Source: Ceratorhiza oryzae-sativae
Taxonomy: Eukaryota > Basidiomycota > Agaricomycetes > Cantharellales > Ceratobasidiaceae
Reading direction: 5' to 3'
DNA: 64,000 nucleotides
Assembly (NCBI GenBank): GCA_030998015.1
Contig: JARWMV010000234.1
Span: forward strand, 1,860,001 to 1,924,000
Program-made: the position numbers and the translations under genes
Notes under the pieces: generated by a model
What the model was told of the DNA's origin: nothing
Database searches by the model: none
What the model saw: only the letters and a program-made list of their open reading frames with translations
Shown: positions 11,890 through 23,702 of the stretch, piece by piece
Numbering within the stretch: position 1 is the stretch's first letter
Layout of the letters: each line of letters opens with the position of its first letter

Positions 11890-13529
11890 ATGTCCGACGC
11901 ACTGAACGCGCTTCGAGATGCTACGGCCAACAACCGGCCAATCACGTTTCTGGAGAACAATGTGCCGTCGACTGCACTCACGCCTGCGACGACCCACATT
12001 GTGCTCTCCCCCTCGGTGACGGTGGCGCGAACCAAACCCACCCGGTTCCGACGCTCGGCCGGCAGCACCGCGACAGATCCAGACGCCAATCCTGCCGAGT
12101 TTGTTTCGATCGAGGCGCTGCTGCTCGTATGGACACTGAGGGCTGCTGGGGCGAGTGACTACATGAGGCAAGCGAGATCGGTTCCGGGCTATGTTGCTAT
12201 CACAGAGAGGAAAGGCATTGTGGAATGGTTAGAAGGGAAGCGCGCGGAGCACGAGAATATCGTTCCCATTGGCGGAGGTACGTTTGTCCATTCCAATGTT
12301 AGTTATAGTAGCTTACAGCTTGTTTCAGCGTCTGACACGCCCCCGGCTCGCCCCAGCGACAGTCTCCAAGCAAACCAGCCGCAACCACATCCCTGTCGGC
12401 CTCTGCACCCCGAAAAGAGAAACGAGAGCATCCATTTAACCAGGCAGATTTCGAGGTTTGCAAACGAATTAAACTGCAGGAAATCGAACTACGGGACCGA
12501 AACTCGGTGTTGAGGGGAGTCAAGGTTAATGTGAGTTGGATGTTTACAATGTTAGGAAGTAAAACCGTCTTACATTTGAACAGAATTTTGCGAACGTCAA
12601 GGCTCTCATACAGGCGAGGCAAAAAGCGAAGGAGTCCGTCAAAGGCGCGCCTGCACCTCGACGTATGTTCTTGGATTGTCCAAACGTCCTGCTAATGCTA
12701 ACTATTTTATTGACGTAGCGGATGCGAAGGCCGCAGCCAAAAAGCCTAGTGCGTGATTTACCATGATACTACTAGCAATGGCTAATTTCTTGTCATAGAA
12801 AACATGCACCCAATTATCGTCATCCCGTCCAGTCCCACCTCCTCATCACAATGTACAACGTCAAAAAATTCCTGGAGGACTCCACGTACGCCTTGACACA
12901 GTAATTTTCGCCCTTGACTCATAATTTTCTTTAGATTTGAACCTTCCGAGGTCGCAAAGACACGTTCCCAAAGTGAAGGCAATCTCAAAGCGGAAGATGT
13001 CATCGCGCTTGTCCGACGACGTACCGAGACGGAGCAGTCTATCAAATACTACGTGGTGGATTCAGTCGAGGCGTTGAGCAAGTTTGCAACGGGGGGAGGG
13101 GGCGACGTTTGGTGAGTCTGGTTAGATGGCGCATGAAGCCTAGTTAATTTAATGCCGTACAGGGACCGAGTGGTTGTGTATTAACGACTGGGCAGCAGTG
13201 GCAGTTTAAACCATACAAATGGTCTGAGCCTCGACAATTGTTCCATAACGGTAAGCCCTTCTTTACAGATTGATGGTTCAGGTCGTTGACGCTTGCTTCA
13301 GTTAAGGGGATCTATATCAAGTGGAAGAACGACACATCCCAGATCAAGGATTGGAATGTGTCTACTCTGGAGGTATGCTCTATATCGCTGCTCCTTGATA
13401 TCCTGTTCACCGTTTATCGCTCGTCAGATTGACCAACACAGGCGACATGTTGACAAGCAAGTTGTCGCAAGCTTTTGGAGGGAGCTTGAACATTGGATAG
13501 TAACGAACAAACCCTTCTTACTTGGTTAA
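11890..13529 (+). CDS. CDC73: CDC73/parafibromin, PAF1 transcription-elongation complex subunit
   Basis: Start ATG 11890 in a strong context (GCCACCATG). The N-terminal exon reads MSDALNALRDATANNRP, with AEFVSIEALLLVWTLR, as in parafibromin N termini. The middle contains FNQADFEVCKRIKLQEIE and VKALIQARQ. The C-terminal Ras-like domain is clear: HPIIVIPSSPTS, TMYNVKKFLEDS, EDVIALVRRRTE, YYVVDSVEALSKF, QQWQFKPYKWSEPRQLF, VKGIYIKWKND and HRRHVDKQVVASFWRELE. This nuclear protein joins Paf1, Ctr9, Leo1 and Rtf1 on RNA polymerase II. As printed the frame breaks at least three times (12340-12354, 12838-12843 and 13173-13177), each fitting one missing base next to repeated bases. As the gene is conserved throughout, assembly error is more likely than decay. 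Confidence 0.9.
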
Positions 13530-13854
13530 TATGGAATCTTTGGTTGTAGATCACCTGTAACAGTATGTGTACGGACCAATGGTAATCGCTCTTGGTGCTT
13601 GTCCAGGTTTTTGTAGCATTCGGGCTTGCTATGCCTCGTACAAATGCTCACTTGGTTCTCGCAGGGGGAGAAGGGCCTTTTAGATGGGAAAAAAGTAGAT
13701 CAGCTAACATGAACTGGAACCCGCGAGAGGGCCGAAGGACATAATAATGTTGGCGCGCAACGGCGCTTGTTTAGCTCAAACCTAGTGATGTCAAGATGAC
13801 GTGAGCGCACTAAGGCGATAACCCCCCCCCCCAACAACCATCACGCTCAGCGAT
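13530..13854. other. Intergenic region with an 11-C tract
   Basis: Promoter of the glucosyltransferase gene; no gene seen. A run of 11 C (13822-13832) lies 22 bases before the next start codon. Confidence 0.5.
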
Positions 13855-16800
13855 ATGAGTGGCTCCAATATTCCATATCATATGCGCGAGGAGTCTGACG
13901 ATAATGTTGTTCCAAGTAATTCGGAGGCAGATCTTCGTGAGGTCCCAAGCAATACTTCAAAAGTTACCATAGGTAGTATACAAACAAACCCGGCGATCAG
14001 TAAGCGCTTTTGCACACTCTCCTTGGGTCGTTCTCATACTCTCGAAGACTATGCTGCCTACAAGGCCGTAGGAAAGGGGTTAGCGTCGTCAGCAGAGGTC
14101 ACCTCGGATGGCAGAATCTTGATATCTTTGGACTTGAAGAAGGAACTCCCCGACCTCCCGAAGGACTATGCAAACCCTGTGCGCGAGTATGCAATAGACA
14201 AAAAAGATTGGAGCGAGGCGCCCCTATGAGTGTGGTTATAATGATTGTTGGTAGCCGAGGTATGTCCATCGCCGGTCCCGTTTTAAGAATGCTTTCGTTA
14301 TCAAAAATATATCAGGCGATGTCCAGCCATTTATTGCTCTTGGAAAGAAGCTCAAGGAGTACGGCCATACTATCGTATTGCCACACACGAGACATTCAGA
14401 TCCTTCGTAAAAAAGGCTGGGCTACGTTTCTTCAATATTGGCGGGGACCCCGAGGAACTTATGAGCTATATGGTTCGCAACCCAGGACTGATGCCCGGGT
14501 TCGAGTCCCTTACAAACGGAGACATTGGACGAAAGCGCAAGATGGCGGGCGAGTTCCTTGATGGGTGTTGGAAAGCATGTTACGAGCAGATGACGACGAT
14601 GATGCGCAAGGATTTGCAGCGGATGCTATTATATCCAACCCACCTGCATTCGCGCATATACACTGTGCAGAAGCCCTGGGGATACCCCTACAGTTGTCAT
14701 TTAGTGAGTTTTCTTTACACACTAGGTCGATTGATTTTGCTTATATCTATGTAGCTATGCCATGGTAGGTATGACTGATGTACCCAGCAGGTCACTTTCC
14801 TAATGGATCTTTGTTTTAGGTGTCCAACTACTAGCTTTCCTCACCCTCTGGTCAATATCTCGCAGTCGAATGCGGAAAAGGGACTTACGAACGTGCTTCT
14901 TATGCATTGGCAGATTGATGACTTGGCAAGGGTTCGTTTCGCTCAAGACATCAAAATGGGCTTGGACTTACAGCGTTCCTACAGACTTGGCGATGTTATC
15001 AACAGTTTCCGAACCTCGACACTTGGCTCAAACCGCTCAGTTTTCGATCGGGTCCTGGCGTCACCGACCGGTTACGCATTCCTTGGACTTATTGCATGTC
15101 GCCCGCTCTAGTACCCAAACCGAGTGACTGGACAAACCACATTGGTAGGTCGCGCGGCTTGCATACGACTTGGTTGCCTACTTGAGTAAAATGCTTTAGA
15201 TGTCGTTGGGTTCTACTTCCTAGATCTTGCTTCGGAATACCAACCTCCTGAAAACATCAAAAAGTTTCTTGCCGAGGGGGAGCCTCCTGTGTATATTGGG
15301 TGAGTGCTTCTACAAGCTATTATGTTTCATTCATTGAATACGCATTCAAAGCTTTGGCTCGATCGTGATAGATGACCCCAAAGATCTGACTCGTAAGCGC
15401 AACGAACGTATATAACACGCTGAATTCAAACACAATTCTGCAGAGGAAATATTTTCTGCCATAAAAGCAACAGGCACGAGGGCGATTCTATCTGCGGGGT
15501 GGGGCGGCCTATTCGCACCGAATAGTCCAAACGTACCGAATGGTGTCTTAATATTAGACAAAGAGACTGGTAATGTACCACATGATTGGCTTTTCAACCA
15601 GGTTTCGGCCGTATGCCATCATGGAGGAGCAGGAACAGTAAGCGCATAAAGACAACGCGACCTGTCTCAGAAGCTGCCAACACTTATCCCATAGGTCAGC
15701 GCTGGTTTAAAGGCGGGGAAGCCAACTATTGTGGTGCCGTTTTTCGGAGACCAGGTATATCCCCCTGTTTGTTTTTTTCAGCCAGCCAGTTAACTGATTC
15801 GGCATTCAAGCCGTTTTGGGGCGCAATGATAGCCAAGGCTGGAGCAGGTCCGGAGCCGATTCCTCATAAAGAGCTCAACTCAAAACGACTCATCGAAGCG
15901 CTGAACTTTGTCAAGTCTCCGCGGGCAAAACGAGCAGCAGCGAGGATGGGGAGCAAATCAGGAGCGAAGTTAGTCTATCAACAATCCGCGATCCATGTCT
16001 TTTCATTTATAACATCATGAAGGACGGTGTCTCATTAGGAGTCGATTCGTTCCATCGCCATCTACCTCTATTGAATATGAGGTACGTATGCATCTGATTA
16101 TAACAACAACCGAAATCTCATGCGTTTCTATGAGATGTGACGTCGACCCAAGGCGACTAGCAGAGTGGTGGTCCCCCGAGTACTGCCTCCGCCTGAGCGG
16201 ATTCGTTGCCACCACTCTTGTCAATGCCAAGCTTATTGATATGAAAAGCCTCCAACAACACCGTGAGTGGCAAATCGACTCTTACCGCACTTACTAGATC
16301 CCTTCGTAGGTACAAAGGAATATGATACTCATAAAAAAGCTACTGATCCTATCACCGGTGGCGCTATCGAGATCATGCGTACCGTAACACATTACTATGC
16401 CGGTATAGCCCAAATATTCTATAGTCCAATCAAGGGTATCATTAATACGACAACCGCGATTCCTAGGGGTGAGTTCATGCTCCTCTTTTCGGTATATTGA
16501 CCTAAAAAATCGTTCGAGGTGTGATGAGTATTATTGGAGGCGTCTCGGAAGGGTTTCATAACGTGCCGAGGCTTTACGGCTCGAATGTGCGACCAGCTGG
16601 CCCGGTTGATGACATTGGAAGCGGATTTAAAGAGGGCGCCAAGGTTAGGCAAACAAAATTGACACGCATACATCCACTCAATCTGGTGTCCAGGGTTTAT
16701 TTTATGGATATTATGACGGCATCACGGGCCTTGTCACTGAGCCTTTGGCTGGTGCTAAAAAGGAGGGTTTTTTGGGGTTTATTAAAGGATCTGGACGAAG

Positions 16801-17416
16801 CTGTGAGAGCCGATGCGTATGCTTTTAGGAACCACGATTAATAACCATTTTGAATAGATGTGAATGCTTCCATGCGACCAGCCGCTGGGATAATGGGAAT
16901 GATCTCTCACCCGATTGAGGGAGCATGGAAAAGTGTTCAAAAGCCATGGGCGAAGAAACAAGACTCTCAGCAACTGGCTACTCGCGTAAAGGGGGGTCAA
17001 CTGAGCTTCGCGGCTAGTACGGACGGCGAGCGTCGAGCGGTGATCGAGGCTTTTAAGCACCTAGCGAAGAAGGACGCCACCACGGAGCGGAGGAAAACCA
17101 TAGAAGCAGAGGCTCGAGAGGCACTCGAGACTGATAAGAGCAAGAAGTTAACTCTTTCGGGCGACACTCAAAGGGAAGACACTGAGGCGCCGTATAATGA
17201 CTCGCTCCCGCCACGCCACGCCAGTCTGAGCCACTGGGCGAGCCCCCAGTTCAGGAGAACAAAGAGTGGAGTAAGCCACCACTGCCTCCGAGAGCTTCAG
17301 CCCGTGATACACAGGATGAGGAAGCGGCATTTCAGCGAGATCTAGACATGGCGATGCAGTTATCCTTGGCAGAGCAGCGCGGCTACGAGCGAGGACTGGA
17401 ACACGCGAACGTGTAG
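13855..17416 (+). CDS. Sterol 3-beta-glucosyltransferase-like protein with C-terminal UIM-like motif
   Basis: UDP-sugar-dependent glycosyltransferase. The N-terminal part has [16 protein letters not shown], then [37 protein letters not shown] and SLTNGD, followed by [20 protein letters not shown] and MPW, all hallmarks of sterol glucosyltransferases. The UDP-sugar site is [12 protein letters not shown], then [25 protein letters not shown] domains of the Atg26 type are absent. The long C-terminal extension ([31 protein letters not shown]) is seen in basidiomycete members. The last exon ends [13 protein letters not shown], a UIM-like helix, before TAG 17414-17416. About eight frameshifts, each fitting one missing base, lie near 14222, 14403, 14585, 14897, 14915, 15035, 16295 and 17218, so the printed sequence does not encode one continuous protein; introns number about ten. 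Confidence 0.8.
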
Positions 17417-17513
17417 AACAATGCTTGATATTGTACATCGATCTTGTAGAATCAAAGAAATTACCAAACTATCCGTACGGCAGCAACTTTCCTAAAGCCT
17501 GAACAAAACATAA

Positions 17514-19313
17514 TTAAGCCGCTGGATCACCAGGTTTGGCCGTTTCTTTCCCCTCCACCGCCTCTGCTGGATCCATCTCGACACCAGCTTTGGGAGAATC
17601 CTTGGTGTATTCTCCTTCGCTGAGTGCCCCTTCAGAAACTCCATCGTCCATCTGAACGTCCGCTGGGTCAATGCCGGTGCGAGCCATTTCCTCTAGCTCT
17701 CGGTCAATTTTGGCTAAATCCTCTTTTGCAGATTCTTCGATCCTCTTTTCAAGCTCTTGGATCGTGGGGGTTTCTGTTTGTTGCCGACTGAATGGTGGGC
17801 GAATCCCATCTGGATCCTCGCCTACAACTCGCCCACTGAGGCCTTCTTTGTCATCATAGTCCAGGTCATGCGTCATGTCTTCGTCCACTTCATCGTCACC
17901 ATCCTCCAGGAGTCCTTCTAAGTCTGGCGGAATCTCTTGCATCTGCACGCTTGGTGCACCGTTGAGGTAACGTAGCTTTTCGGAGATAGCCATACGAAGG
18001 TTTTGGAGGCTGCGTGGAGTGTTCATATTCTCGACTTTTCGAACGATCTGAGGGTGGAGTTTATAATCAGGTTTGAAGAACGCATTGTAGGGTGTATCGG
18101 GCAGGAGCTCAGAGACTTCAACACCGAGCAGAATGCTGGTCTCGTTGGTCCAACACCGAGCTACATTATGGATGGTATAACCCCCGCCACCAAGAACTAG
18201 AAGGGGATAGTTGAAGGATTTGATATATTTGACACATTCGCCATGTGCTCGTGTCGATAGATTGAATGCCCCCAAGCGATCGCATCCCAAAGAGTCAGCT
18301 CCGCACTGAAGCACAATGGCAGACGGCCGGAATGATGCAATCGTCTTTTCCATCACAAATTTGAAGAGTTCGACATAAGATGTGTCGTCGATACCATCGG
18401 ATAAAGGCACGTTCAGGGCAAAGTGGCGGCCAAGGCCAGTACCATTATCGTCTAGTTTCCCAGTGCCAGGGAAAAAGTCGCCAGTGTATTTGTGGAAGGA
18501 GACGGTCATCACGCGGTTAGTGTGCCAAAAAGCAAGTTCAACGCCATCGCCATGATGGATGTCGATATCGATGTAGAGCACGCGAGGATAGACTCGGAGA
18601 AGATCCAGGATTGCAATAACAATGTCGTTGATGTAACAAAAGCCACTGGCTTCCCGCTTTTTGGCGTGGTGAAGTCCGCCGGACCAGTTGATAGCGATAT
18701 CTGTGGTTCCCTGGGAGAGTTTCCGGGCGGCAGCGAGGGACGCGCCAGTGTATTGTTTGAAAAACGTGAACATGCCATCAAATATAGGGCAATCGTCTCC
18801 AAAATTAAAGTCGGCTAGTTCTTTAGCGGATGCACCTGGCATCACGCTTGAATTGATAATTTTGTTATCACACATGTCCAATAAAAACACACTTACTCAC
18901 CGGCTAAAAACGCGACATAGTCTTGGTCATGATAAATTTCGAGCTCTTCTTCAGTGGCAGAGCGAGGGTTGATAAAATGGTCCATATATTTATGGAGCCC
19001 GTATCCCATAACAAGTGTGTTCATTAACGTTAGCCGATGTGGCTTCATTGGATGGCGCTCCTGTTCAACAAATGAGCTCGTACTTCTAACATCGCATTCC
19101 AATGTGTACCTACGCCGAAATGATATTCTCCGACACCCTTTGGAAAGTAGTAAGATACTACCGGTTTATAGTGGCCCTAAAAAGTGTAGGTTTGGCTGGA
19201 ATTGGACGTGCATGAAATAACCAACCTACCTGCATTCTACCGTGTGCGTGCGATGAAGTGCCCGCATCGTCAGGGACGTCGAGCTGGCCCTTGGAGGAAA
19301 ACGTTGAAGACAT
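17514..19313 (-). CDS. HOS2: Class I histone deacetylase, HOS2/Hda-type
   Basis: Zinc deacetylase of histone tails. Minus-strand exons: [14 protein letters not shown]...RMQ, then [21 protein letters not shown], then [12 protein letters not shown]; the long last exon holds the core. Catalytic features: [12 protein letters not shown] (active His pair), [13 protein letters not shown] (zinc Asp/His), [36 protein letters not shown] (zinc Asp) and [17 protein letters not shown] (catalytic Tyr). The [14 protein letters not shown] junction and acidic tail favour the HOS2 branch over RPD3. The tail is long, acidic and Ser/Glu-rich ([16 protein letters not shown] and ELEKRIEE...), likely disordered. 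No frameshift. It is tail-to-tail with the glucosyltransferase (97 bp) and divergent from the cyclin-like gene. Confidence 0.92.
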
Positions 19314-19838
19314 TGAAAGATAGTTTCAACAGAGAGATTCGATTGTCTGCGCGGTTTATGAAGCAGATGTGCACATTAAAAAGCGCCCGAAATAAGTTGG
19401 TTTCGCTAGGCAATCGCGTCAAAAGTTCAACAAGAACAGATGATTTCGGTGGGTTCCTGGTAAAATTGATCTGATAAATGTGCCCAAAGACACTAACAGA
19501 ATAGTAGCAAGCTGGAGCCGACGAGTTTATATATAAACGAAAGCACAGAAACAACTTCAAACAGTGACCAAGTGGTGGTTTTCGGGAAAGTGGCACACGT
19601 GACTGTCAGGTACCTAGGTCAGGGACCCTGTTGTAGAAGTCACTGCAAGGGGGGTCAAAGACCTAAATCGATTCCATCCGCTGCGTGAGGTTTGTGGTCG
19701 ACCGCCACTAGCTAACCATTCTCCTGTCGCTCACTCATACATTTATTCCTCTAATATTTCCACGTTCCAGTCTCCGCAATATTTAACGACCCCGCAAAAA
19801 TTAGCCACCTCCCGGGATTATTTCGCGATCGCACCACT
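19314..19838. other. Intergenic region between divergent HOS2 and cyclin-like genes
   Basis: Contains both promoters. No gene recognised; open frames are short. The CACGTG at 19595-19600 is an E-box-type site. Confidence 0.45.
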
Positions 19839-22090
19839 ATGTCCCAGTTCCCTTTTAACAACTCCGTGCCCCATACGCAGCACTTGTGTTGGATTCACAA
19901 CTCTCAAGAAAGCCTCGTGTGTAGCCATTGTTCTCAAGGTACGACGAGAATGTATGCAGTTCGTATGCAATACTGATGCTTTGAATTAGCTTATACGCAA
20001 TCTGCGCACCAAGGATCCCATTTAAACGGCCGCCTGTTCAAAACACTAATTTTACCGAACCTGAAGATTCAGCATCCGCGTCAACCACTGGGTCAACCAA
20101 TACTTCTCAAAACTCGTCCGGGAAATCAACTGGCTCATCTCGCGTTACTAGACAGGGTCAGTGGAGGAATTACACTAGATGCGGCAGTAAGCAAGATTCT
20201 CATTTTCTCATCACCTCCTCGCCATACAACCAACACACCCTTAGTCCCACCTGTCGAGGGGCTGGGTAGTCCTGGGCACTATACGCCGACCACCGTGATA
20301 GAATCCTATGCGCGCACGCCTGCACCCATGAAAACCCCTGCGAACACCTCTCTTTCGCACCAGCTATCATACATTAACCAAAGGCTGCTGGATCATCTTG
20401 CAAACCCTCCGAAAAGCCGGTCACGGGGTAAGTGGTAAACCATCCCTAAAAGGTATCCCCCTAATGCGATTTGCAGCCCCCCATTTCCCTCCTGGACTCG
20501 AAGCATATGCCAAAGAACCCGGTGCCTCGCTATCCCAAGCTCAACAATAGCCCAACTGGAAAATCAAATTATCAGCTACCCTTCATCTCAAAAACTCTCA
20601 GGCTTTCGCCGTTCTCGCAGCAGAGCCCTTCGAGAAGAGTCCGAATCCACTCCACCTGACGTAGATGAAGCGCAATCTCAAGGAGCAGACACCAAGCGCC
20701 GCAAACTATGCCGAGACGAGTCGTTATCTGCGCATACATTCATGACTACCGAGCCTGCATCCCTTCGCAAAGCCAAGTCACTCCTTGCTCAAAATACAGA
20801 CAGCACTTCAGACTATCTCACCACGGCAAACGTGCAACGGTTTGAGATACCTGCTATCCTCGTGCCTGCTATTCCCTCACAAGAGGTCGCAGCCACTCGC
20901 CTTCGTATGTTATTCTCGAGAGAAGCAAAGCAACGCACGAGGACACTCAGTTAACAATGGATGCCGAACGTCCGGATTCATTGATGATTGACGACGATCT
21001 ACGAGTTTCCACAATAGAATGGCTGTTTTCGGTGAGTATCTGCGGCGCCACACGCGCCTGACCTCTTACCCGCACTCTTGATTGCTCAGGTCAAAGGCCC
21101 CGCGGGTGACAGCTGCAAGCCCCTTCGCCATCATCTCCGCGCGTCACTCGAGACACGATTTCATGCTGTCCGGCTATTCAGTCGTTATGCAACTCGTTTA
21201 CCAGACGCCCGCTTCAATCCATTCTGATCCCACGTAAAGGGCAAGAGGATCCTTATCAGACTCGGATTAGGGAGAAACTTGTTGGAGAAATGCCTTGGCG
21301 TGCCTAGCTATTGCTGCCAAGGTAGGTTACACCCCCATTTGACCCGACAAACTTCTAATCCCCGGTGTGATAGTTTCATCACGATTTCCTTCCCCCTCTT
21401 AAATCGGTAAACGCAGTTCAATTTCTTTGTATTTTCGGTGATAGATATCCCGTCGCTTTTGACGACCTCGAGGTGCAACTGCTTTGCCTTTCAACTGTGC
21501 AGACATTGACCGTTTCAGTAGCTCGCGCAAAAGAAAGTACTAAAGTCGTTCAACTATATCATATATCAACCTACTCCGCAGCGTACCTCGAGGAGGTCTG
21601 GCAGGCTTCCCATAATTTGCAGGCGATCTGCGACGGGGACCTCAAACCCTACCGCACGCAGGTTCAGGCTCGTACCCTGGAGCTGATCGAAACGTGCCTC
21701 CATGGTGAGCCACATTCGCCACTTGATCCAACTTTTACCTCAGATCTGCCAACAGAGCAAGAATCAATGAGCTGGCCCGTTTTTCATCTCGCGACTGCGG
21801 CGTTGCTCGAGGCCATGCATATTGAAGAATTACACCAACAGTGCATGATGCATTCGCTCGGCGGAAGCTGGGAATGCGAGCCGTGTGAGCAAACCGTTGC
21901 CGCGAGTCCGCGCGGGGTATGCGCTTGTGTGGCGTGTGTAAGTAACGAAATATGTGACATGCTGGCTATACCGCAGGTGCGTGTCTTCCTCGAGTTGAGA
22001 AACGATATTCTGATTTCTTGCTAGAATTCGCTTTTGAGCTGTCGTGACTGGATCATGACTATCTGGGTTGGTGAAATGACTGATTCATAA
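19839..22090 (+). CDS. Cyclin-like domain protein (hypothetical)
   Basis: Proposed start MSQFPFNNSVPHTQHLCW at 19839. A long Ser/Thr/Pro-rich disordered region follows (for example EDSASASTTGSTNTSQNSSG, RRSRSRALREESESTPP). The recognisable part is RFHAVRLFSRYATRLPD, then MPWRCLAIAAKFHHDFLPPL and NAVQFLCIFGDRYPVAFDDL, which resembles the helices of a cyclin N-terminal box. The C-terminal part has several Cys (CEPCEQ, CACVACV) and ends MLAIPQNSLLSCRDW to TAA 22088-22090 after a last intron at about 21978-22024. At least four one-base frameshifts (near 20030, 20545, 20955, 21224 and 21305) are needed to join the pieces. Cyclin kinship is moderate; partner kinase unknown. It could instead be a lineage-specific protein with cyclin-like fold only. 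Confidence 0.5.
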
Positions 22091-22376
22091 TCCTTTGGAG
22101 CAGAGTGGTTCTCATTTACATATTCATGTTGCTCGGACCTTTTCATCTCTTTGTTGCTTTCTATTCATATGTCACTAATGTCGCTCGCTTTCATCCGACC
22201 GTTCGTGTTCTTTTAGACTTGTAATTCATGTAAAGATAGATGCGACCGTACTATAGAAGCCCGTTTAGCACTCTGTACATGTAAATGAATAGCATCGGCG
22301 CACTCACCGATACAATTCCTAGAAAAATCAGAGGCTCTAAATAAATTACTGCAAAAAAGCTACCATATTCGAGATC

Positions 22377-23458
22377 CTATTCAAAACTCGTCTCTTTCGC
22401 TTTCTGGTGGTCCTTTTCAAGCTTTGTAATTGACATGTCTGCTTGATTGAGAGCCGCATCCCATGCGACGAACAGTTCCGAGAGACCGTCAACCTGGGAA
22501 AGATATATAGGACACTGTGAATGGGTTGTATAATTGAACCTACATGGGACGAGTATCTTGCGATCAAAGTAGCGATTCGCTCCTCTAGCGCATCAAACCT
22601 TGCTATATCCTCCAAATGCGCTTGGACTAGGGCATCGAGTCTGGGCTGCAGCGGTTCATGGTCTAACTCGTGTTCAAAACATGTGATTAACGCGATGATC
22701 TCATTTACCTACTGGGTAATTTGCCAGCATCCAATACACCCCTCGACTCCAAATCCGCGATTTGTCGCAAGTCACGATCCGCGGCGCGTATATCTGCTTC
22801 CGACTCGAGTAGTAGTGCTTCGAGGTCCGATACAGAGACCGATTCGGGTGTGGGAGTAGGGCCGTGTGCGAAAGCAGGGGTGAGCAGGTGCGCGTTTCGA
22901 TCATCTGCAGCATGTTAGAATTTATATATCAACCTATACAGGAGAAAGATACTTGCAGACAGACATGAACTTTTTCAAGCCATCGTTCGTCTTGACCGTA
23001 TCGTCCAAAGCACGTTGAACGTCATTAAGCTTCCTGACTAGGGTGCCTGTCGCGTCTTGCTCCCTCGGTGGAACCACGTTTCCGTCTTTGCCTATCCCGA
23101 GAACAAGAGTCTCCAGCCAATTGAGTCGAAGCTCGAGCATGAGTTCAGGAGAGACAGACACAGGGCCAGATGCAAGCATCGAGTCAAGGTTCCCGGTAGA
23201 CGCTGCGCCAGGAGCAGGCACGTCCCCTAGGCCAGCAGTTTTCGGCCCTTCGTCCTCTTTTGCCACCGCCGAGATATGCACCGTCTCGTCCTCGTTCTCT
23301 CCTTCCTCGTCCGTCTGACCATCCAAGCTCGGCTCGGGCGGATGGAGTGTTTCGGAATGCTCTTTGCCCGACGGAGGCGGCGACGTGGGCATATTGACTA
23401 GGTGCTGGGGCATGTGCTGGACACGGTCGCCGAGAAAGACTGATCCAAGCTTGTTCAT
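22377..23458 (-). CDS. Dynactin p22/p24 subunit-like protein
   Basis: Reads from ATG 23458 (MNKLGSVFLGDRVQHMPQHL) to TAG at 22377-22379. An acidic, disordered N-terminal third is followed by ELMLELRLNWLETLVLGIG, matching the start of the dynactin p22 family (LE-R---LE-LV-G), then VRKLNDVQRALDD, further coiled-coil exons (EALLLESEADIRAADRDLRQ, RFDALEERIATLIARYSSHV) and the C-terminal LSELFVAWDAALNQADMSIT that fits the family end (S--F--WD). Role by family: shoulder subunit of dynactin, the dynein activator for nuclear and vesicle movement along microtubules. Four exons or so. Divergent from the TrpRS gene with 244 bp between start codons. Confidence 0.6.
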
Positions 23459-23702
23459 CGCGTTCTTTTCTGTTGCGATGGGCTGGGGGACACGCGGGGT
23501 AAAAGATAGATGCGTCGGCGCCTAGATTATGCTCGCATCTTATCTCCCGCCAAAAAAAAAAAAAAAGTCCATCAATTTTGATCACGATCGCTTGGATCTT
23601 GATTCCGACCTTGTCGTTTTGCCTCGCATGCCTGCGCTCTAACCTATATTTATAACACTGTATCATCTGTTTTCATTGTCTGGTTGTATCAACACTTGAA
23701 AA

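Noticed and set aside
14490..14520. GGGTTCGAGTCCC as a tRNA B box
   Set aside because: It lies inside a conserved exon of the glucosyltransferase, and no cloverleaf or A box surrounds it.
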